Assembly: GCA_029582155.1 (NCBI GenBank)
Contig: CM055907.1
Coordinates: forward strand, 26,625,638 to 26,689,637
Source: Panopea generosa
Lineage: Eukaryota > Mollusca > Bivalvia > Adapedonta > Hiatellidae
Length of the DNA stretch: 64,000 bases
Reading direction: 5' to 3'
Made by a program: the position numbers and the translations under genes. The notes below the pieces were generated by a model, which was not told the origin of the DNA, did no database searches, and was given only the letters and a program-made list of their open reading frames with translations. This document shows, one piece after another, positions 23,601-37,165 of the stretch (position 1 is its first letter; every line of letters begins with the position of its first letter).

Positions 23601-24340
23601 GTTTTATCTGAAGTAAAGTCGTCAATCTTGGCTGTTATTGCCAGTTTCAGTTGAATATCAAATTCTCGATTTATGAACCTAAATAAAATTAATTTTGATC
23701 ATAAATGGAATCGATGAAAGAATGTGTGTTGAACTAACTGCACATAAACCATGGATAGTAAGTTGCCATTAGTCTACTACAATCACCAATTATTTGTGAA
23801 TGTCTGAATCTGCAAATAAAAGGTGATAAGTGGATGGAATTATATGTTAATGAATCTGTAACACTAAGTTACAAGGGGACTGAATCTAAGGAAAAGATGG
23901 AATGCTACACACTTGGTGTCGCTGATCGTGTTTATAAAATTTGATCAAAGTCGCCCATGATTTCAGTGTAATGTAAGCACAGATGTGGTCTTGTGATTTC
24001 TATCTGCCTCACACAAGGAATGTATCCTTGTTTGATCCCTGGCCACATCGTAATAAACGTTTGACAAATGATACTAGAAGCTTCCGCACTTGGGACTGCA
24101 TTAGAGGATAATTCTATGAGTGGTCAGCCAGGGTCAGTATAATGTGATTGGGTGGGGTATCATACCATGTGTCTGTGGCATGTTACTCCAGTGTGGCAAC
24201 ACTTGGAATACTGTCACAAACAGACACATTGGTGATCTGACTAAAACATTGTAGAGTGCGGCACTAAATACCATACAATGTAGTGTGATGCAGTCCAATA
24301 TTGAAAAATGAAGATGAAAACATATTATAACAAAATAAGT
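20660..24340. other. Intergenic region after the RBMX-like gene
   Basis: AT-rich DNA without strong repeats. A few open stretches with splice-like edges occur on the + strand (21638-21692, 22293-22479, 22652-22825). They are described as weak candidates in the findings. Near 23870-24200 there is a segment resembling a degenerate SINE (GTTTGATCCCTGGCCAC and GTGATTGGGTGGGGTATCAT). Confidence 0.35.
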
Positions 24341-24342
24341 TT

Positions 24343-24662
24343 TTAAAGGGACATGCATCAATCTTGATAAGTTTTTAATGTTTTTATGAGTTCCATTATT
24401 TCTGATTTTAAAAACTTGTTGTTCACCCCAATTATCTGTTATGGTATTCAAAATGGGTATAATATATTCAGTTTATTCAAATGTCCATAAGGTGAGGGGG
24501 TGAGAAATGATCTTCAATTTCTCAAAATGAACATGGTTTCTTGAAAATAAAAAGTTTAAAATGATAATACCCAGACTTGAGATCCTTAAAACGGTTATAT
24601 CATGACAGTTTTAAAGAATGACAATAATATTAAAGTAATAACAAATTTGTGTGTCCCTTTAA
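24343..24662. mobile_element. 320-bp MITE with TTAA ends, family B
   Basis: The left end reads TTAAAGGGACATGC and the right end, in reverse complement, TTAAAGGGACACAC. TTAA flanks followed by an AGGGACA inverted repeat suggest a piggyBac-like non-autonomous element. No coding capacity is seen. Confidence 0.6.
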
Positions 24663-25146
24663 GGATATAACAAATAAGAACCAATGCATTATTTTCTGTT
24701 AAGAAAGTATCCAGTGATTGTATTACATGTATATGATATTTTATGCAGGTTAACAATGGAGTTAACCATATCAGTGTACCTGTGTTGGACTGTCAAGTAG
24801 ACGATATTGTATGAAGGATCTTTGTCATTTCTTTTAACTGTAAGTACAGAGCAGTTTTATGGCAGTTGTATGTCCACATCTATTTTTTTTGGTATTGATT
24901 ATTAATACTTCTCTGTTCAAAGGCAAAAAGAAGTACTGGAGTATTTACTTGAAATAAAAGAATAATTTTTTATGGCCCCACTTGAAAAAAGTACTAAATA
25001 CTACCCCTGTCCGTCTTATCCGGGAAAGAAATTGGGTCTATGTATTTAATTAATGTTTCGTATGTACCTGTATAATTATGAAATAAAAGGCAAGTTCAAG
25101 ACAATGGTGTTGACAGACACATTTCTAGTTTTATTTCCAAGTTCTT

Positions 25147-25366
25147 TTAACCCTTTGCTCCATAAGCATTTTCTTGGACTCTTACAAATTGAAAGCATTA
25201 ATTCACCACGTATGAGCAATGGGTGAATTATGTTTATATCAACTGACAGAGTGGAAAACAGTGCAGGAAGTGTTCAGATTGCTGGTCACGAGCTCTTCCT
25301 GTACTGTTTTCAAAGGCCTTCTGTGATTGGTGCTGGAAAACGCGTATCTATGGAGTAAAGGGTTAA
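25147..25366. mobile_element. TTAA-flanked MITE, family A, copy 1
   Basis: It is bounded by TTAA, with termini CCCTTTGCTCCATA and TATGGAGTAAAGGG. Internally it has AAACAGTGCAGGAAGTGTTC and its near-complement CTCTTCCTGTACTGTTTTC separated by a short loop. This copy lacks the GACGCCTTTGGACACC duplication seen in other copies. Confidence 0.85.
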
Positions 25367-26771
25367 ACATGCTGAGACTAGAAGTGATGCCATACTGGCA
25401 CATTCATTTTATGAAAAAGTAAACAAAAAAATTGAAATAAGTATTATCCATATTTCAACACGTCTTAACTATAAAAGCACTTTGAGCTTCTACTGGTGAA
25501 TGGTCAGTTCTAAAGCCAATCTCTCAATGAATACTGACTCAAGATTTCTTATACATAAATACCAGCAAAAATATCAAATCTGAATATTATGCCAGAAAAA
25601 CAATCAATCGTGAGTATACAAAAGAGACCTCAACTCTTGTTTTAATTTCATAAATTTGTATTGTTAAATACAAAATGATTTTTTACTCAAATTTTCAGAA
25701 CTGGCATGACAACTTGTTTAATAATAATTTAAATAAATTAATCATATCTTAAATTAAATATTCAGATAGTAATACTAGTAATACTCGGAGATTGATATCT
25801 CCACATGTTCATATATTCCTAGGTGTAGTCGCAGATTTGGTTCATGGACACAAGTTAAAATCTGTTTCATCATTGCTGGGTTATTTTTCAAACAATTGTA
25901 TATTGTAGTGATGGACATGTTGGTGAGCCAAGTGAGACAGTGACGGTATTTGCCCTGCAGACATGCATGGAACATCTGTCAAAAAGCATCATTGTTACTG
26001 GAGATTGGTTTGGATTTCCTATGGAAACACTATGTGAATACTCTTCCATCATCAACAAACTCAAACAGGTATTGGTTTAAATCATTTACATGTGTAGTAT
26101 TGTTCAGAGGAGATTACTTTTTAGGTTCTCTAGAATGTGTAAATAACACATTACAATGGCCAGTACATATAGTACACTAAACACTTAAATGGATTTATTC
26201 CATGCAAGATATTTCATATTAAAGCTCATCTTGATAAAAATTATCTAAGCAAAAGTAATTTCTTTGTGTGATACAGAAGAGCTTTAAATGTCATTTTCAG
26301 CATGTAAATTAATGATTTAGGCACAACTTCCTTCCTAGGTATTTTAGTAATATTTAATGTGCAGCTGTATACATGCAATTACAAAATACAGGTCGAGGTT
26401 AATATTAGTAAATATAGGTCATTATGACCCCTTTTCAACTTGATTTTTCATAGAATTTACTAACCTATAGCAGGAGAGGGGCATCCATGTCCTATGGACA
26501 CATTTCTAGTTTTTAATCTGTTAATTATTTGTTTTTGTACATGGAGCGCCGGCCTTGAATTCTTCTCTTATGCAACCTTTATTTGTTGGTACACTGTAAA
26601 TCTCCAATTCATTTTATTTTTCAAAAAAATCAAAGCTTTAAATCATATACATATAGTGGTTATATATTTGTCACAAGTTTGCTCATGAAAAAGTGAATAT
26701 GTCTATTTAATAGCTAAATTGACTTGCTTATTAGAAAGTAAATCTGTCTATTTAATAGCTCTTTACATGCA

Positions 26772-27178
26772 GCCTGTGTGGTTCCGGCTAAGAATAGAAC
26801 CACTGTCGATCTCTGCAGAGGGGTAGGAATCCTCCGAATGGGTGTCATGTTCATTTTATCATTTTTTGTCATGTTCACTATTGTGGTTAAATTATCAACC
26901 CCTGTGTGGTTCCAGGGAGCCATGAGTGATGACAAGAATAGAATCACTGTGGCTTATGCGTGTCGTAAGAAGCGACAAATTGAGTAATACGATAGAATTT
27001 GCTGAAACTCTGCAGTTCTGCAAGTATCAAGGTTCTAGGTTCATTCTGCGTATTTATTTGTTGATGTATTTTTTTTAATCTGTATGTTAATTTGTTGTTT
27101 TTGTACATGTAGAGTGAACCTGGAATTTTCCTTCCTGTTGGCGTCAAATAACCTATAATCCTATTCATTCATTCATTC
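26772..27178 (+). mobile_element. SINE-like repeat (family 2) with ATTC tail, copy 1
   Basis: It runs from TGTGTGGTTCCGGCTAAGAA through CTCTGCAGAGGGGTAGGAAT and GGCGTCAAATAACCTATAAT to (ATTC)n. The reverse complement is at 35264-35687. The short-repeat tail at one end only is typical of retroposed elements. The open frame at 26714-26947 is inside it. Confidence 0.7.
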
Positions 27179-27334
27179 TTTTTACATGCTCATACAATCA
27201 TGTTATGTAGATTTTAAGCATTTTATTATATCAAAATGCAACCTAAGCTTATATGACAATTAGCGTATCACATTTAAAATCTTTAATGACAATGATTAGG
27301 CCCTACCTAGATATATATAAATTCCATTTTCAGG

Positions 27335-27535
27335 GAACTCAAGGACAAATGGCACGCCAGACCAGGCGGTGTTAACAACAGACAAGGCTGTGTGAAATAC
27401 CATTAGACAAGGCAGTGTTACATACCAACAGACAAGATGGTATTACATACCAACAGACAAGGCTGTGTTAAATCCCAACAGACAGTGAGGTGTTACATAC
27501 CAGCAGACCAGGTGGTATAACAGAACGGCTAGAGA
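27335..27535. repeat. About 31-bp minisatellite
   Basis: Five to six copies of a unit with CATACCAACAGACAAG and GGTGTTA..TACATACC are visible. No function is suggested. Confidence 0.7.
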
Positions 27536-28284
27536 ATTTTGGAAAATAGCATTGTCGGCCACAGAACATCAAAAGTGAAACCAGAGTCGCAATAAATATT
27601 GAAAACGTTATTCTGATGTTGCACACATGTGTATTGTATGATGCTAGCTATAAGTGATACATTTAATGCAATACTCAAGATGCACACATATGTACAGGTC
27701 CAATAAAAGTTAAAAAATAGATAACAACCTTTGCAGCTCTTTATTCAAAACCAGCATAACAATTTGTTATAAATTGCATGTTTTTGCTAAACTGTATGCC
27801 ACCTGCCAGTACAGTATAGTAGGAAAATATTTCTCCACCATCATCAGTCTTCAAAACTTAACATTACAATTTTTACCTGTTGACAACCATTTATCACAAG
27901 TTAAATTGTTAACTCTTTATTAAAAGAGGAGTACTAGTACAGTGTCACTGGCGCCAGAGGTTTGATCCCAAGCTTGAAAAGATAGCCTCTCAAAAACAAC
28001 ACTAGGTGCTTGGTTTAACCTAGAAACTTATCAAGATATTTATAAAAGTTCTGAGCTAAATGTATTAAAAATAAATTAGTTTAAACCCTTTATTTCGAAA
28101 TGGCCTGTTTTGTGAGCATAGTACACCTGTTTGGCTTAGGGCAGTGAATAGGTTTAGGAAATTGTAAAAAACAATGAATAGATAGTCATTGACAAATGAT
28201 TTGCTCAATGAATGATCATTATGTATCTCCCCACCCCCACCCCCCTTTTGGAGTTTGGGTTGACATCCTGTTTTTCACTTTTAT

Positions 28285-29300
28285 GTTTTTTTGGCTCACC
28301 TGAACAAAATGCAAGGGGAGTTATTCTGATCACCCTTTGTCCATCATTCATCCATAAACTTTTTTGCACTCTTAACACCCACGTTTTTATGCCACAGTGG
28401 TTGGTTTGATTGCAAATGAGATTTGGTTCAATGAGGATTGAATTTCCAGGATGGTACCTAAAAGGGTTAAAATTGCGAATTTTCTAAAACTTAACTGGTC
28501 AGTCAAATAAGCAGTTGAAACTCGTTATCTCAATGATGGAAGGACTGCAAAAAACATAAAGATATCTGAATATCGACATAAATTTCGTCTAGATCAATAT
28601 TTATTTTCATCAACTGAAAATTGTACTTTTGTTATCATATTACAGTCGGAGCAGTAGAATTACGCTGTCGTGATAATGCTGATATCCAGGTCCTTTGAAT
28701 TTCTTGGGAGTGACATATTAGTTGTGGCTGATCGATTGAATCAAATGATATTTAAACAATTTACATGCAATCACCCAATTCGATGACGCAATGTTTGCAA
28801 CATTCTGTCAGTCATTAAAACTGAAACCTTTGCCGCTGACCGCTAAACAGTGTCGCTCCTTAGATAAATTGTGAAAAATAGCATGCATAGATTTTTCACA
28901 CGACGTGGAAAAACTAGCATATTATATCAACAACAATTATATTGAGACAAACATTTAGTTAAAGGTGTGAAATGATCGATCGGGGAATTAAAACTTGGAT
29001 CGAGATATCTGAAATATCGATACGGACAATATCGAGTTAAAAGAAGTATATGTCTACATGCTCAAAGAAGGTAAAAAGTTAGAGATGGCAAAAATATTGA
29101 CTCAAGCAATATCGAGGTAAAGAGTTCCAACTGTAGTTCATATTTTAAAAAAATTGTCTCTTTGAAATTTGTAAAAATAAAGATGCCCCTGTAAAGGGAC
29201 TTCCTGTTTTACATAAGGCTAATATGAGAAAACAAAAATCACTCATTTTTTCATCTTGTTTGTGCAAAAGTAATGTTCAATTTGAGATTTAATGCAATTT
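28285..29300 (+). repeat. Single copy of the GCTCACCTGA-type repeat, split by a MITE
   Basis: Left part: TTGGCTCACCTGAACAAAAT, CACCCTTTGTCCATC and GTACCTAAAAGGGTTAAAATT. Right part: AAGATGCCCCTGTAAAGGGACTTC and AATATGAGAAAACAAAAATC. These halves match successive parts of the 633-bp unit at 13165-15285, and the MITE at 28513-29127 lies exactly between them. Confidence 0.7.
28513..29127. mobile_element. Pogo/Tc1-like MITE, 615 bp
   Basis: The left end CAGTTGAAACTCGTTATCTC and the right end, in reverse complement, CAGTTGGAACTCTTTACCTC form inverted repeats of at least 20 bp. TA follows on the right; on the left TA is two bases away. Internal ATATCGA-rich blocks repeat the end motifs. No transposase frame is present. 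The CAG start and TA target suit the Tc1/mariner-pogo group (family knowledge). Confidence 0.75.
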
Positions 29301-32300
29301 AATTTCATATTTGCGTAGTGTGGATCCAATATTTTCAGAAATGGTTTGAAGTGAAAATTTATTAAAATTGACTTCGACTGAACGACATCGAAAGCAAACC
29401 CCACCTGTACCAAATAAATTCATCAAAATTATTTATAATGGGCAGATTTTGAGCTTAAATTTGGTAAAGTTTTTGTGAATCATACCTTCAAGGGAATATA
29501 TTTGGATTTTTTAAAATTTGCTAAAATACTCGCTAACCCCTTATTGCCAAAAGGATATTTATTCAAACATGCTAAAATAATATATTGAAAAGGGATTTGG
29601 GTAACACATCTAGATTAGATTAAACTAGATTTCCACATAATATTGTAACATATTTTGCATGTAGTAAATGAGTCGCATGGTTTCATTGTGATCTCGTATA
29701 CAGGGTTACAAATAGTAAAAGTTGTTTCATCTTGGAAAGAGTCCGAATGGCAATGTGAAGGTTGTCAGACAGTTTTTAAGTGATGTAAATTTTTATTTTA
29801 GAATGGGGATTATGTTTCAAGTTTACCACTCCGATTTAAATATTAGTGTATATCAATTTATTTTAGCTTGATTGCCACGAAAGCTCAGAGCTTTTTTTAA
29901 CTGCTCTCAAGTCTGCTTACTGTGTAGAGCCGAGTACTGAATGTTGTTTTATGAGAGGCATTGGGTCAAGTTGGGGATCAAACGCGCAACTGGTGCAAGG
30001 TTTAAATTTTGATTTTGTCACATTTTACTTGATTCGATATACCAAACCATTTTGATTTTATTTATTAATGATAATGAGATGCTTTTTATCAATTATTTTT
30101 AAGACATTTTTAGCATTCCCTCCCCCCTCCCTGATATACTTTATGAAAATGAGTTATTTCCCTTCCATTATAAAATGTTGTATTTCGTTACTTGGAAGGG
30201 CCCGACTGTATGATAATCTTCCATGTTTGTTCAAATTAAAAACCTGGCTTCATATTCAACCCTGCACTGCTGGGTGGTGATGTCAAACTACAGAAGCTAA
30301 ATAAAATAGTATCTTCAATACTGCAAGCGTAGAATCGAGACATTTTCAATTTAATATACCAGTAACCAACTTTTGTCCAAAAACATTAGCCCTGCTTTAT
30401 AAAATATAGTCGGCAAAATAATCATTTGTACAAAACATACCCAGTTCTACTTCCAGCTGAAATTGCTATCTCTGGGGTTGAGCTTGAGACAAGCGCATAG
30501 TCTGGTAGTAACAATAGTAACAAACACAATACACTTCAAAATTGACTTTTATTTCTCAAATATTTACATACATGTTTCATTTTAATAAAAAATAATATTT
30601 TAATTTTAAGAAAAATCTATTTTACACAATAACTATACAGTTTGTTGCCGCCCATAGAAATATGCATCGTAAATCATACAACAAAACAATATTGCGGGCA
30701 CCCTGGCAAGGTAATACAAGCAGATCTTGCAACTTTGGCCATTCTTAAAAAAAAATGTTTGCGGTTCTCTGACCCAGTATTTTTCATGTGGGTAGGTAGG
30801 TAGGTAGGTAGCTAATATTTTTTTGCCATATTTTGAATTTACATTGTCATTTTAAACAAAAATGTACAGTCACAGAAATTGTAACAAAAAATTAAACGCT
30901 TTGAAAGTTAATATAAAAGTTTGGGTAAATGCAATCTTAAGTGAGTAGGTAGGAGCACGGCAATTATTTTTTAAAAGGATGGCCTTATTTTGTTCACTTT
31001 ACATGATGAAACGGCATTGGGTTATCCTATGATTTTCATACTTGTTGTAAAATATCAGATGCTCATATATGAACCAATTTAAATTAGTGTGGGTTAAAAA
31101 TTAACATCCTTCTGCTATTGGAACCTGTTCGCCCACGATTGATTTATCTCCGACAAACAAAATGTGTGCAAGGAAAAAGTTATCATTGGATTGCAACATG
31201 ATATCTGATTAACACCAGTCTTTTGGTTTGGCAACAACATCTGCCTTGCAACATATGCAACATGTAATAATCTCATAGCTTCTGAATAACCGTATTGATA
31301 TTGCGGCCTTAATTGAAAGACGATTCTGAAAAAGTCTTAATTTATCAACCTTTTGAACATTTGAATAGACCTGAAATCATCAAATATTGCAACTGTGTAA
31401 CATGTTTAACAATAGTTTGAGAACATTTTAATCCATTTTTTCCTTGAGTAAGTTTTGCAAGTAAACCATACTTGATAAAATGCGTATGTCTGTCTTGTTT
31501 TCTGCTTGTAAATTTTGATGAACTTAAAACTTGTTACATGGTTCCAGTACAAAAAGAATATTGTATCATAATCAGCTTATTCTAATGCTACAAAACTTGA
31601 AGCCGTTAAATGGCATAACCAGTATTCTCTTCCCTTTTAATTAAAAAAAAAAAGTATAATTTTAATATTAAGCATAAATTGTGACTATCTGGGGCAAAAT
31701 ACTGATGTTTGTGGTAAAAAAAAATGTGTTTTAACTAGTATTATCACTAATACCGGTAATTGAGTTAAACCTGATCCATGGAATACTGTAAAGTATAAAT
31801 AATACCAGTTATGGATCTATACATGTTCAGAAATCTACTGGCATCATCGATTAATGTCGAGAAAGCTTTCAAGAATTATACGGCCTATCTTGTGTTATTC
31901 CCACAGAGGGCAGTGGTCATATCTAATAATAATAAACCGGGCGATCCAGGTTTGAATTGCGTGAGAAGAATCAATTTTTTTTGTTAATTTCCCTAGCAAC
32001 ATTTTTTTCCTACAGTGCTTCCAATGGTTTCTCATATCCCAAAAAATTATGTTCCGACAAAATAGAAAAAACCAACATGCATTTGTATTTTTGCACATAT
32101 CTAACATCTTACAACTGTTCTAATACAAATGGATGACAGAATTGGCCGAGTATATACGACTGAATCAAGGAAGTTTTATGATAATTTCCTGCACGGGGCA
32201 ACTAATTTGCATATTAGAATTACTGATCAGTAAATTTAGAATTTAAACACGATTTATTCACGTTTAAAAGCGGTATCGGCTGGTATAAATGCACGGAAGG

Positions 32301-34000
32301 CCATCCATAAGAATTCACGAAAATGTTTTTTCATTCATAAATAATTTGTGTCTTTCTTTATAAAAGAAATATCTTCAAATACTGGTTGTGCCGCTTAAAG
32401 TTAAAAAGAATTTAAAACTATTTTTTGAGTTACTGGATTGTTTACATTTCTTAAATCTCCTTTCATGCAACATTTAACATGTTATTCTAGATCTTATACT
32501 TTTTAAGGTTATATCAGCGGACAGTGAAAAAAATTGACATGTTTTCTATGAAAGAACAATTTAAGATTCAAGACAGATTAAAAAACAACAACAGAAAACT
32601 AGCATCTGATATGGCATCAAGAAAGTGCTAACAATAAATTTATATCAACTCTGCTCTTGTTTTGATTACCTGCGAGCACATTCTCAGCTTTTAAATATGT
32701 TCAGGTCCAATATATATGTGGTAATTTATACATTTATATTAAAAGAAACAAATTTTGAGCAACATGACAATACCCAATTTAGAGTCGGCAGTATCATCGT
32801 TAATAGCCCATTAACAAATTAAGTGCATTGATCATTGCTTTAATACAACTTCTGTTTGGTAAAATACCAAATCCATACAGTGAGGAAAGCAAAACAGCAT
32901 GGAATTTAAAACAAAAACAGAAAACATTTGTTTCTTTATGGTGACGCATGACCATTAATAAGTGAAGCATTTTGGTGTAACATTATATTACGAATATGAA
33001 TGCATGAAATGTGAATATAGATGGACATGACTTTTTTCATTCATGAATGTTCTTGCAAACAAGTTTGGCGATGAAGTTACGGCTTTGAAATTACGATACT
33101 ATCATAACTGCGGACTGAGGGCACGAAATGTGAAAAGGCAAATTCTCTATGATAAGTAGTGTCGTAATAAATTTACCTATTTATAAAAAGCAATTTACCT
33201 ATTTATGCATAGAGGTGCTATGAATGATTCATATCTTTATAAAAAGTACTATGTTTGAAAAATATGTTGAAAGATAATTGACATGAAAAGAAGAACTATG
33301 TTAACTATGCTACCAGTAATATAAATACATGTGCTTTGAAATATTAAATTAAATCTTTTTTTTTTCAAAATATTTTTCTATTAATTTTTTTAAAAAATTC
33401 TGAAGAAAAATACCCCCAGTTTGGAAATCTTACAAAGTTGTCCAAACCTAACTGGAACCATAACTAATATCACTAGCAGTTACTTTGTACACATCGTAAA
33501 TCATTTCAAAAGTTAGTTCCTGGATAAGACAATGAAAGTGTTAAATATGTGTACATCCAAAGATTATCTCGGGGTGGGGCAGAGGGGCTAAAATGGTCCT
33601 GTTATTTTTCACAATCGCCAGTATACATGTATACTTGTTTATGACCGTTGAATACAACATCAATTAAAAGATTAACAACAACATTAAAATGAACTGTTGC
33701 GATGAAATGAAGTGAAAGGCCGCAGCAAGTTAAATTGTCAAATGTACTGCCAAATAAATAATATGTATGGGTTAGTGGAGTGAAAATGAATATTTGTGTT
33801 GCAGTGATTATGGAGATGTATTGAATTAAAAAGAATTTAATCATTCATAATGAAAAAAAAATAACTATGTACTTCATACATCACAAAACATCATAAGAAA
33901 TTGACACTTTTTGTTTACAAAGTATGATAATCCAAAATCATTCGGATACTCTATATTCTGTTAACATTTTTCAGGCACACTGCTGTTTCAACTTAATCTA
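29300..34000. other. Intergenic AT-rich region
   Basis: No gene recognised. A (GTAG)n tract lies near 30792-30812. A segment at 29880-30000 (CTCAGAGCTTTTTTTAACTG to GGATCAAACGCGCAAC) is similar in layout to 47080-47200 and may be an eroded SINE. The remainder shows no structure I can support. Confidence 0.4.
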
Positions 34001-34002
34001 TA

Positions 34003-34140
34003 AACAAGAGGCCCAAGAGGGCCTGAGGACGCTCTTCTGACTCATAGTGGCCATAGCACTTTTTGAAATTCTACTATGCAATAGAAACATCTGGGCGGGG
34101 TCATTTTTAATTGGCCAGTAGAGCTAAAAATGGAAAACAA
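34003..34140 (-). repeat. Fragment of the 633-bp-type repeat, reverse orientation
   Basis: ACAAGAGGCCCAAGAGGGCC starts the fragment, and GGGCGGGGTCATTTTTAATT within it is the complement of the AAAAATGACCCCGCCC box of the 13165-15285 units. Confidence 0.6.
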
Positions 34141-35263
34141 ATTCTTACATAGAAAATCTTCCAGAAACATCAAAACATTTATTCAAAGTAATAAATGTTA
34201 AGATAAATAAATAAATAAAATTTTGGAATATCTACATAGATTTTAAATCAAAGTTAAATTATCTTTAATATCAAATCAGAATTACGATTAATTGTAAAAA
34301 TTTTACATCCAATTATACACATATTTTCATTGTATACATGTTGAGGCTTTTATCTTGATTTGAAATACTTGCATCTTATTAATTAAAATATGATAAAATC
34401 AAATGTAATGGGTCAAGTACCACGTCTTTTTTCAATCTGGCAAATGTTCCGCAGCTTTACCTGTAAAAAATATAACGCAATTGCAAAATTATTAATTGAA
34501 TATAAGGCAAGTTACTCTCAGTGATTAGGCAAACATAATTTAAGGGTTGTCCCACCATGATTTAGAGCATACTTCAATATTTATTAGGATTTGAAACTGC
34601 TCCGGATATGCTGAAGTAATATTTTATCAGAATTGAAGCAGCTTTTCAAATAATTTTACTTACAAATAACAGAGATCATACAAAAGCTTATACAAGCTTC
34701 TATGGTCCTTCAAATATTGATGTTTTCCTTAATGACACGTTTTTTTCTGGGGGTGGGGAATGGGTATGCAATATGTAGCAATATGAGTTAAGAGTTGAAA
34801 GGATATCCAATTTTGTTGAATCTACTCTTGAAGCTGTTTATACAAACAGTTTCAGCAGTAACTACTTGCTGCCGTCAACTGTTCTCCTCCAACTAGTATT
34901 CACATCAATAAAAGCCATGCTGTTCACACATTACTTTCTCCCAACTCATGTAATACTAAGTAATCTGGGGAATGATGATGAGCAACTATATCTACATGTT
35001 CTACATCTACGACAGGTGGCATATCACATGAATAAATGTCATTAACATAGTTGTGAAAATTTCCTAATAGGACCTATAACAATTGTTTCTTCCGGTATAT
35101 ACATGAATTAAAACAGAACAAAGTTTTTCAACATAATTTCACATTTAGCTGTCTAAATAATGAAAACTTCCATATCAAAATTGCATCTACAGCTATATAC
35201 ACATGAATTAACACAGAACTAGTTCATATTCTTCGACATGACTTTTACATGTGATTCCCTACA

Positions 35264-35687
35264 AGAATGAATGAATAGGGTTTTACGGCGTACCAACACA
35301 TTATAGGTTATTTGACGCCAATAGGAAGGAAGGTTCCAGGTTCACTCTACATGTACAAAAAACAAAACAAATTAACATACAGATTTAAACAAAAATACAC
35401 CAACAAATGAATATGCAAAATGAACCTTGATACTTGCAAAACTGCAGAGTTTCAGCAAATTCTATCGTATTACTCAAATTGTTGTTTCTTACGACATGCA
35501 TGAGTCACAGTGGTCCTATTCTTGCCATCACTTATATGGCTCCCTGAAACCACACAGGGGTTGATAATTTAACCACAATAGTGAACATGACAAAAAATGA
35601 TAAAATGAACATGACACCCATTTGGAGGATTCCTACCCCTCTGCAGAGATCGGCAGAGATTCTATTCTTAGCTGGAACTACACGGGC
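35264..35687 (-). mobile_element. SINE-like repeat (family 2), copy 2, inverted relative to copy 1
   Basis: It starts with GAATGAATGAATAGGGTTTT and ends TAGCTGGAACTACACGGG. It is the reverse complement of 26772-27178 over about 400 bp with small differences. Confidence 0.75.
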
Positions 35688-37165
35688 TACATAATGAAAA
35701 CTTTCATATCAAAATTGTTTCTAATAGAAACAGAAATCAAAATGAAACCAATACAGAAATTTGATACAAATTTTTTGCCACGATTTTCACATTATTGTAT
35801 CCTAAATAATACCATGCTATTTTTTTATGAATTTTCAAACTAATAACAACACATAATTTACATACGGTTTCCATGGTTTATGAAATACATCACACACTAT
35901 TTGCATCCATTTTAAAACAAACTTTCACAAAACAATCATAAAAAACGAGATTTCCATATCAAACTGACAAAAAAATATTTGCTTTTACACAATGTTCATA
36001 TATGTGGGAAAATTGTCATTTTATAACAAAACAAAAAACAATAAAATTCAACAAATCTCTAATACCAGTTTGGTAAGTACTGGTATAATTACAACAAATA
36101 TTAACATGTTATACAGTAAAAAATATAGTCAACAATGCAAAAAAAATTTTAATTATAAAAAGCATAGCCCTATACTTTGATTGTCAACAAGCAGCTACAG
36201 CTGACGCTTATTATCTCAAACTCTGTTATGTCAAATGACGCGATATCTCAAAAGTAAAAATTATGGTCTCTTATTTGTTTTGCTATAAAAATCACATTAT
36301 TTCAAAACATGTTTATCACAAAGAATTTTCACAAATACAATTCTTAGCATCATGTGGTCATGTGGTGTTTTTTTATTTATTTAAGTTGCTGACCAATCAG
36401 AGCTCTAATTAATGTTTACTGCTATTTAAAAGTTCACAGCAGGGAGAGCAGAGACTGTTAACAAAATGGTTCCCAGTTTAGTCTGATAGATGGTTCTCAG
36501 TGTATATAAAATACATATATATGTATACGCAACACTTTTAAAAAACATCAAGTTTTAAATTTCTATCTCAGAACTGGTACCATTTTTATGGGGTCAAATA
36601 CAATGTATGTTACAAAATCAATAAATTTGTGTTTTAAAGTGATGTAGTTGTTGGAATAAAATTGAATCATTCATGATACATATAGTTTTGTGTATTGTAT
36701 CAAGTGCATATTCAAATGACTTTGGGTAATTTTCTTGCTTCACGAAAATAAGTTTCAAAACTTAACAATATTACATATTTTCTATAACCTTACAACCATG
36801 GACAGAATACTATTAACAGTGTTATAGGGGAAAATATCATTAAATATTCTAGTAATTAACTTTAAAATTTAACATGATGGGTAAAACTAATTATTATAAG
36901 ATACTTTTCATTATGTTTAGAAAAGTGCTACCAGTTACTCTTAAAAGAATCATTAGATATATACAGGAACTCAAACTTGACTGTGTCAGCTTTAGTGAAT
37001 TTTTGCAAAGAAATTTTTTTTCTATATAATGTGCCTGAATCTGTTGACGTATTTAAGTTTCTGGTGCTTGTTAGAACTTGCAAATGTAAAAAGTTCAGTT
37101 GTACTAGAACTGCAGTTCTTTTTTTTCAACTGTTTTAACTGACGGTTAATAAATATAGAGTTTTT

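Noticed and set aside
34420-34462. Possible terminal exon on the - strand after TTTTTTACAG (KAAEHLPD then stop)
   Set aside because: Only eight codons, no upstream exon with matching phase was found, and chance acceptors of this kind are frequent.
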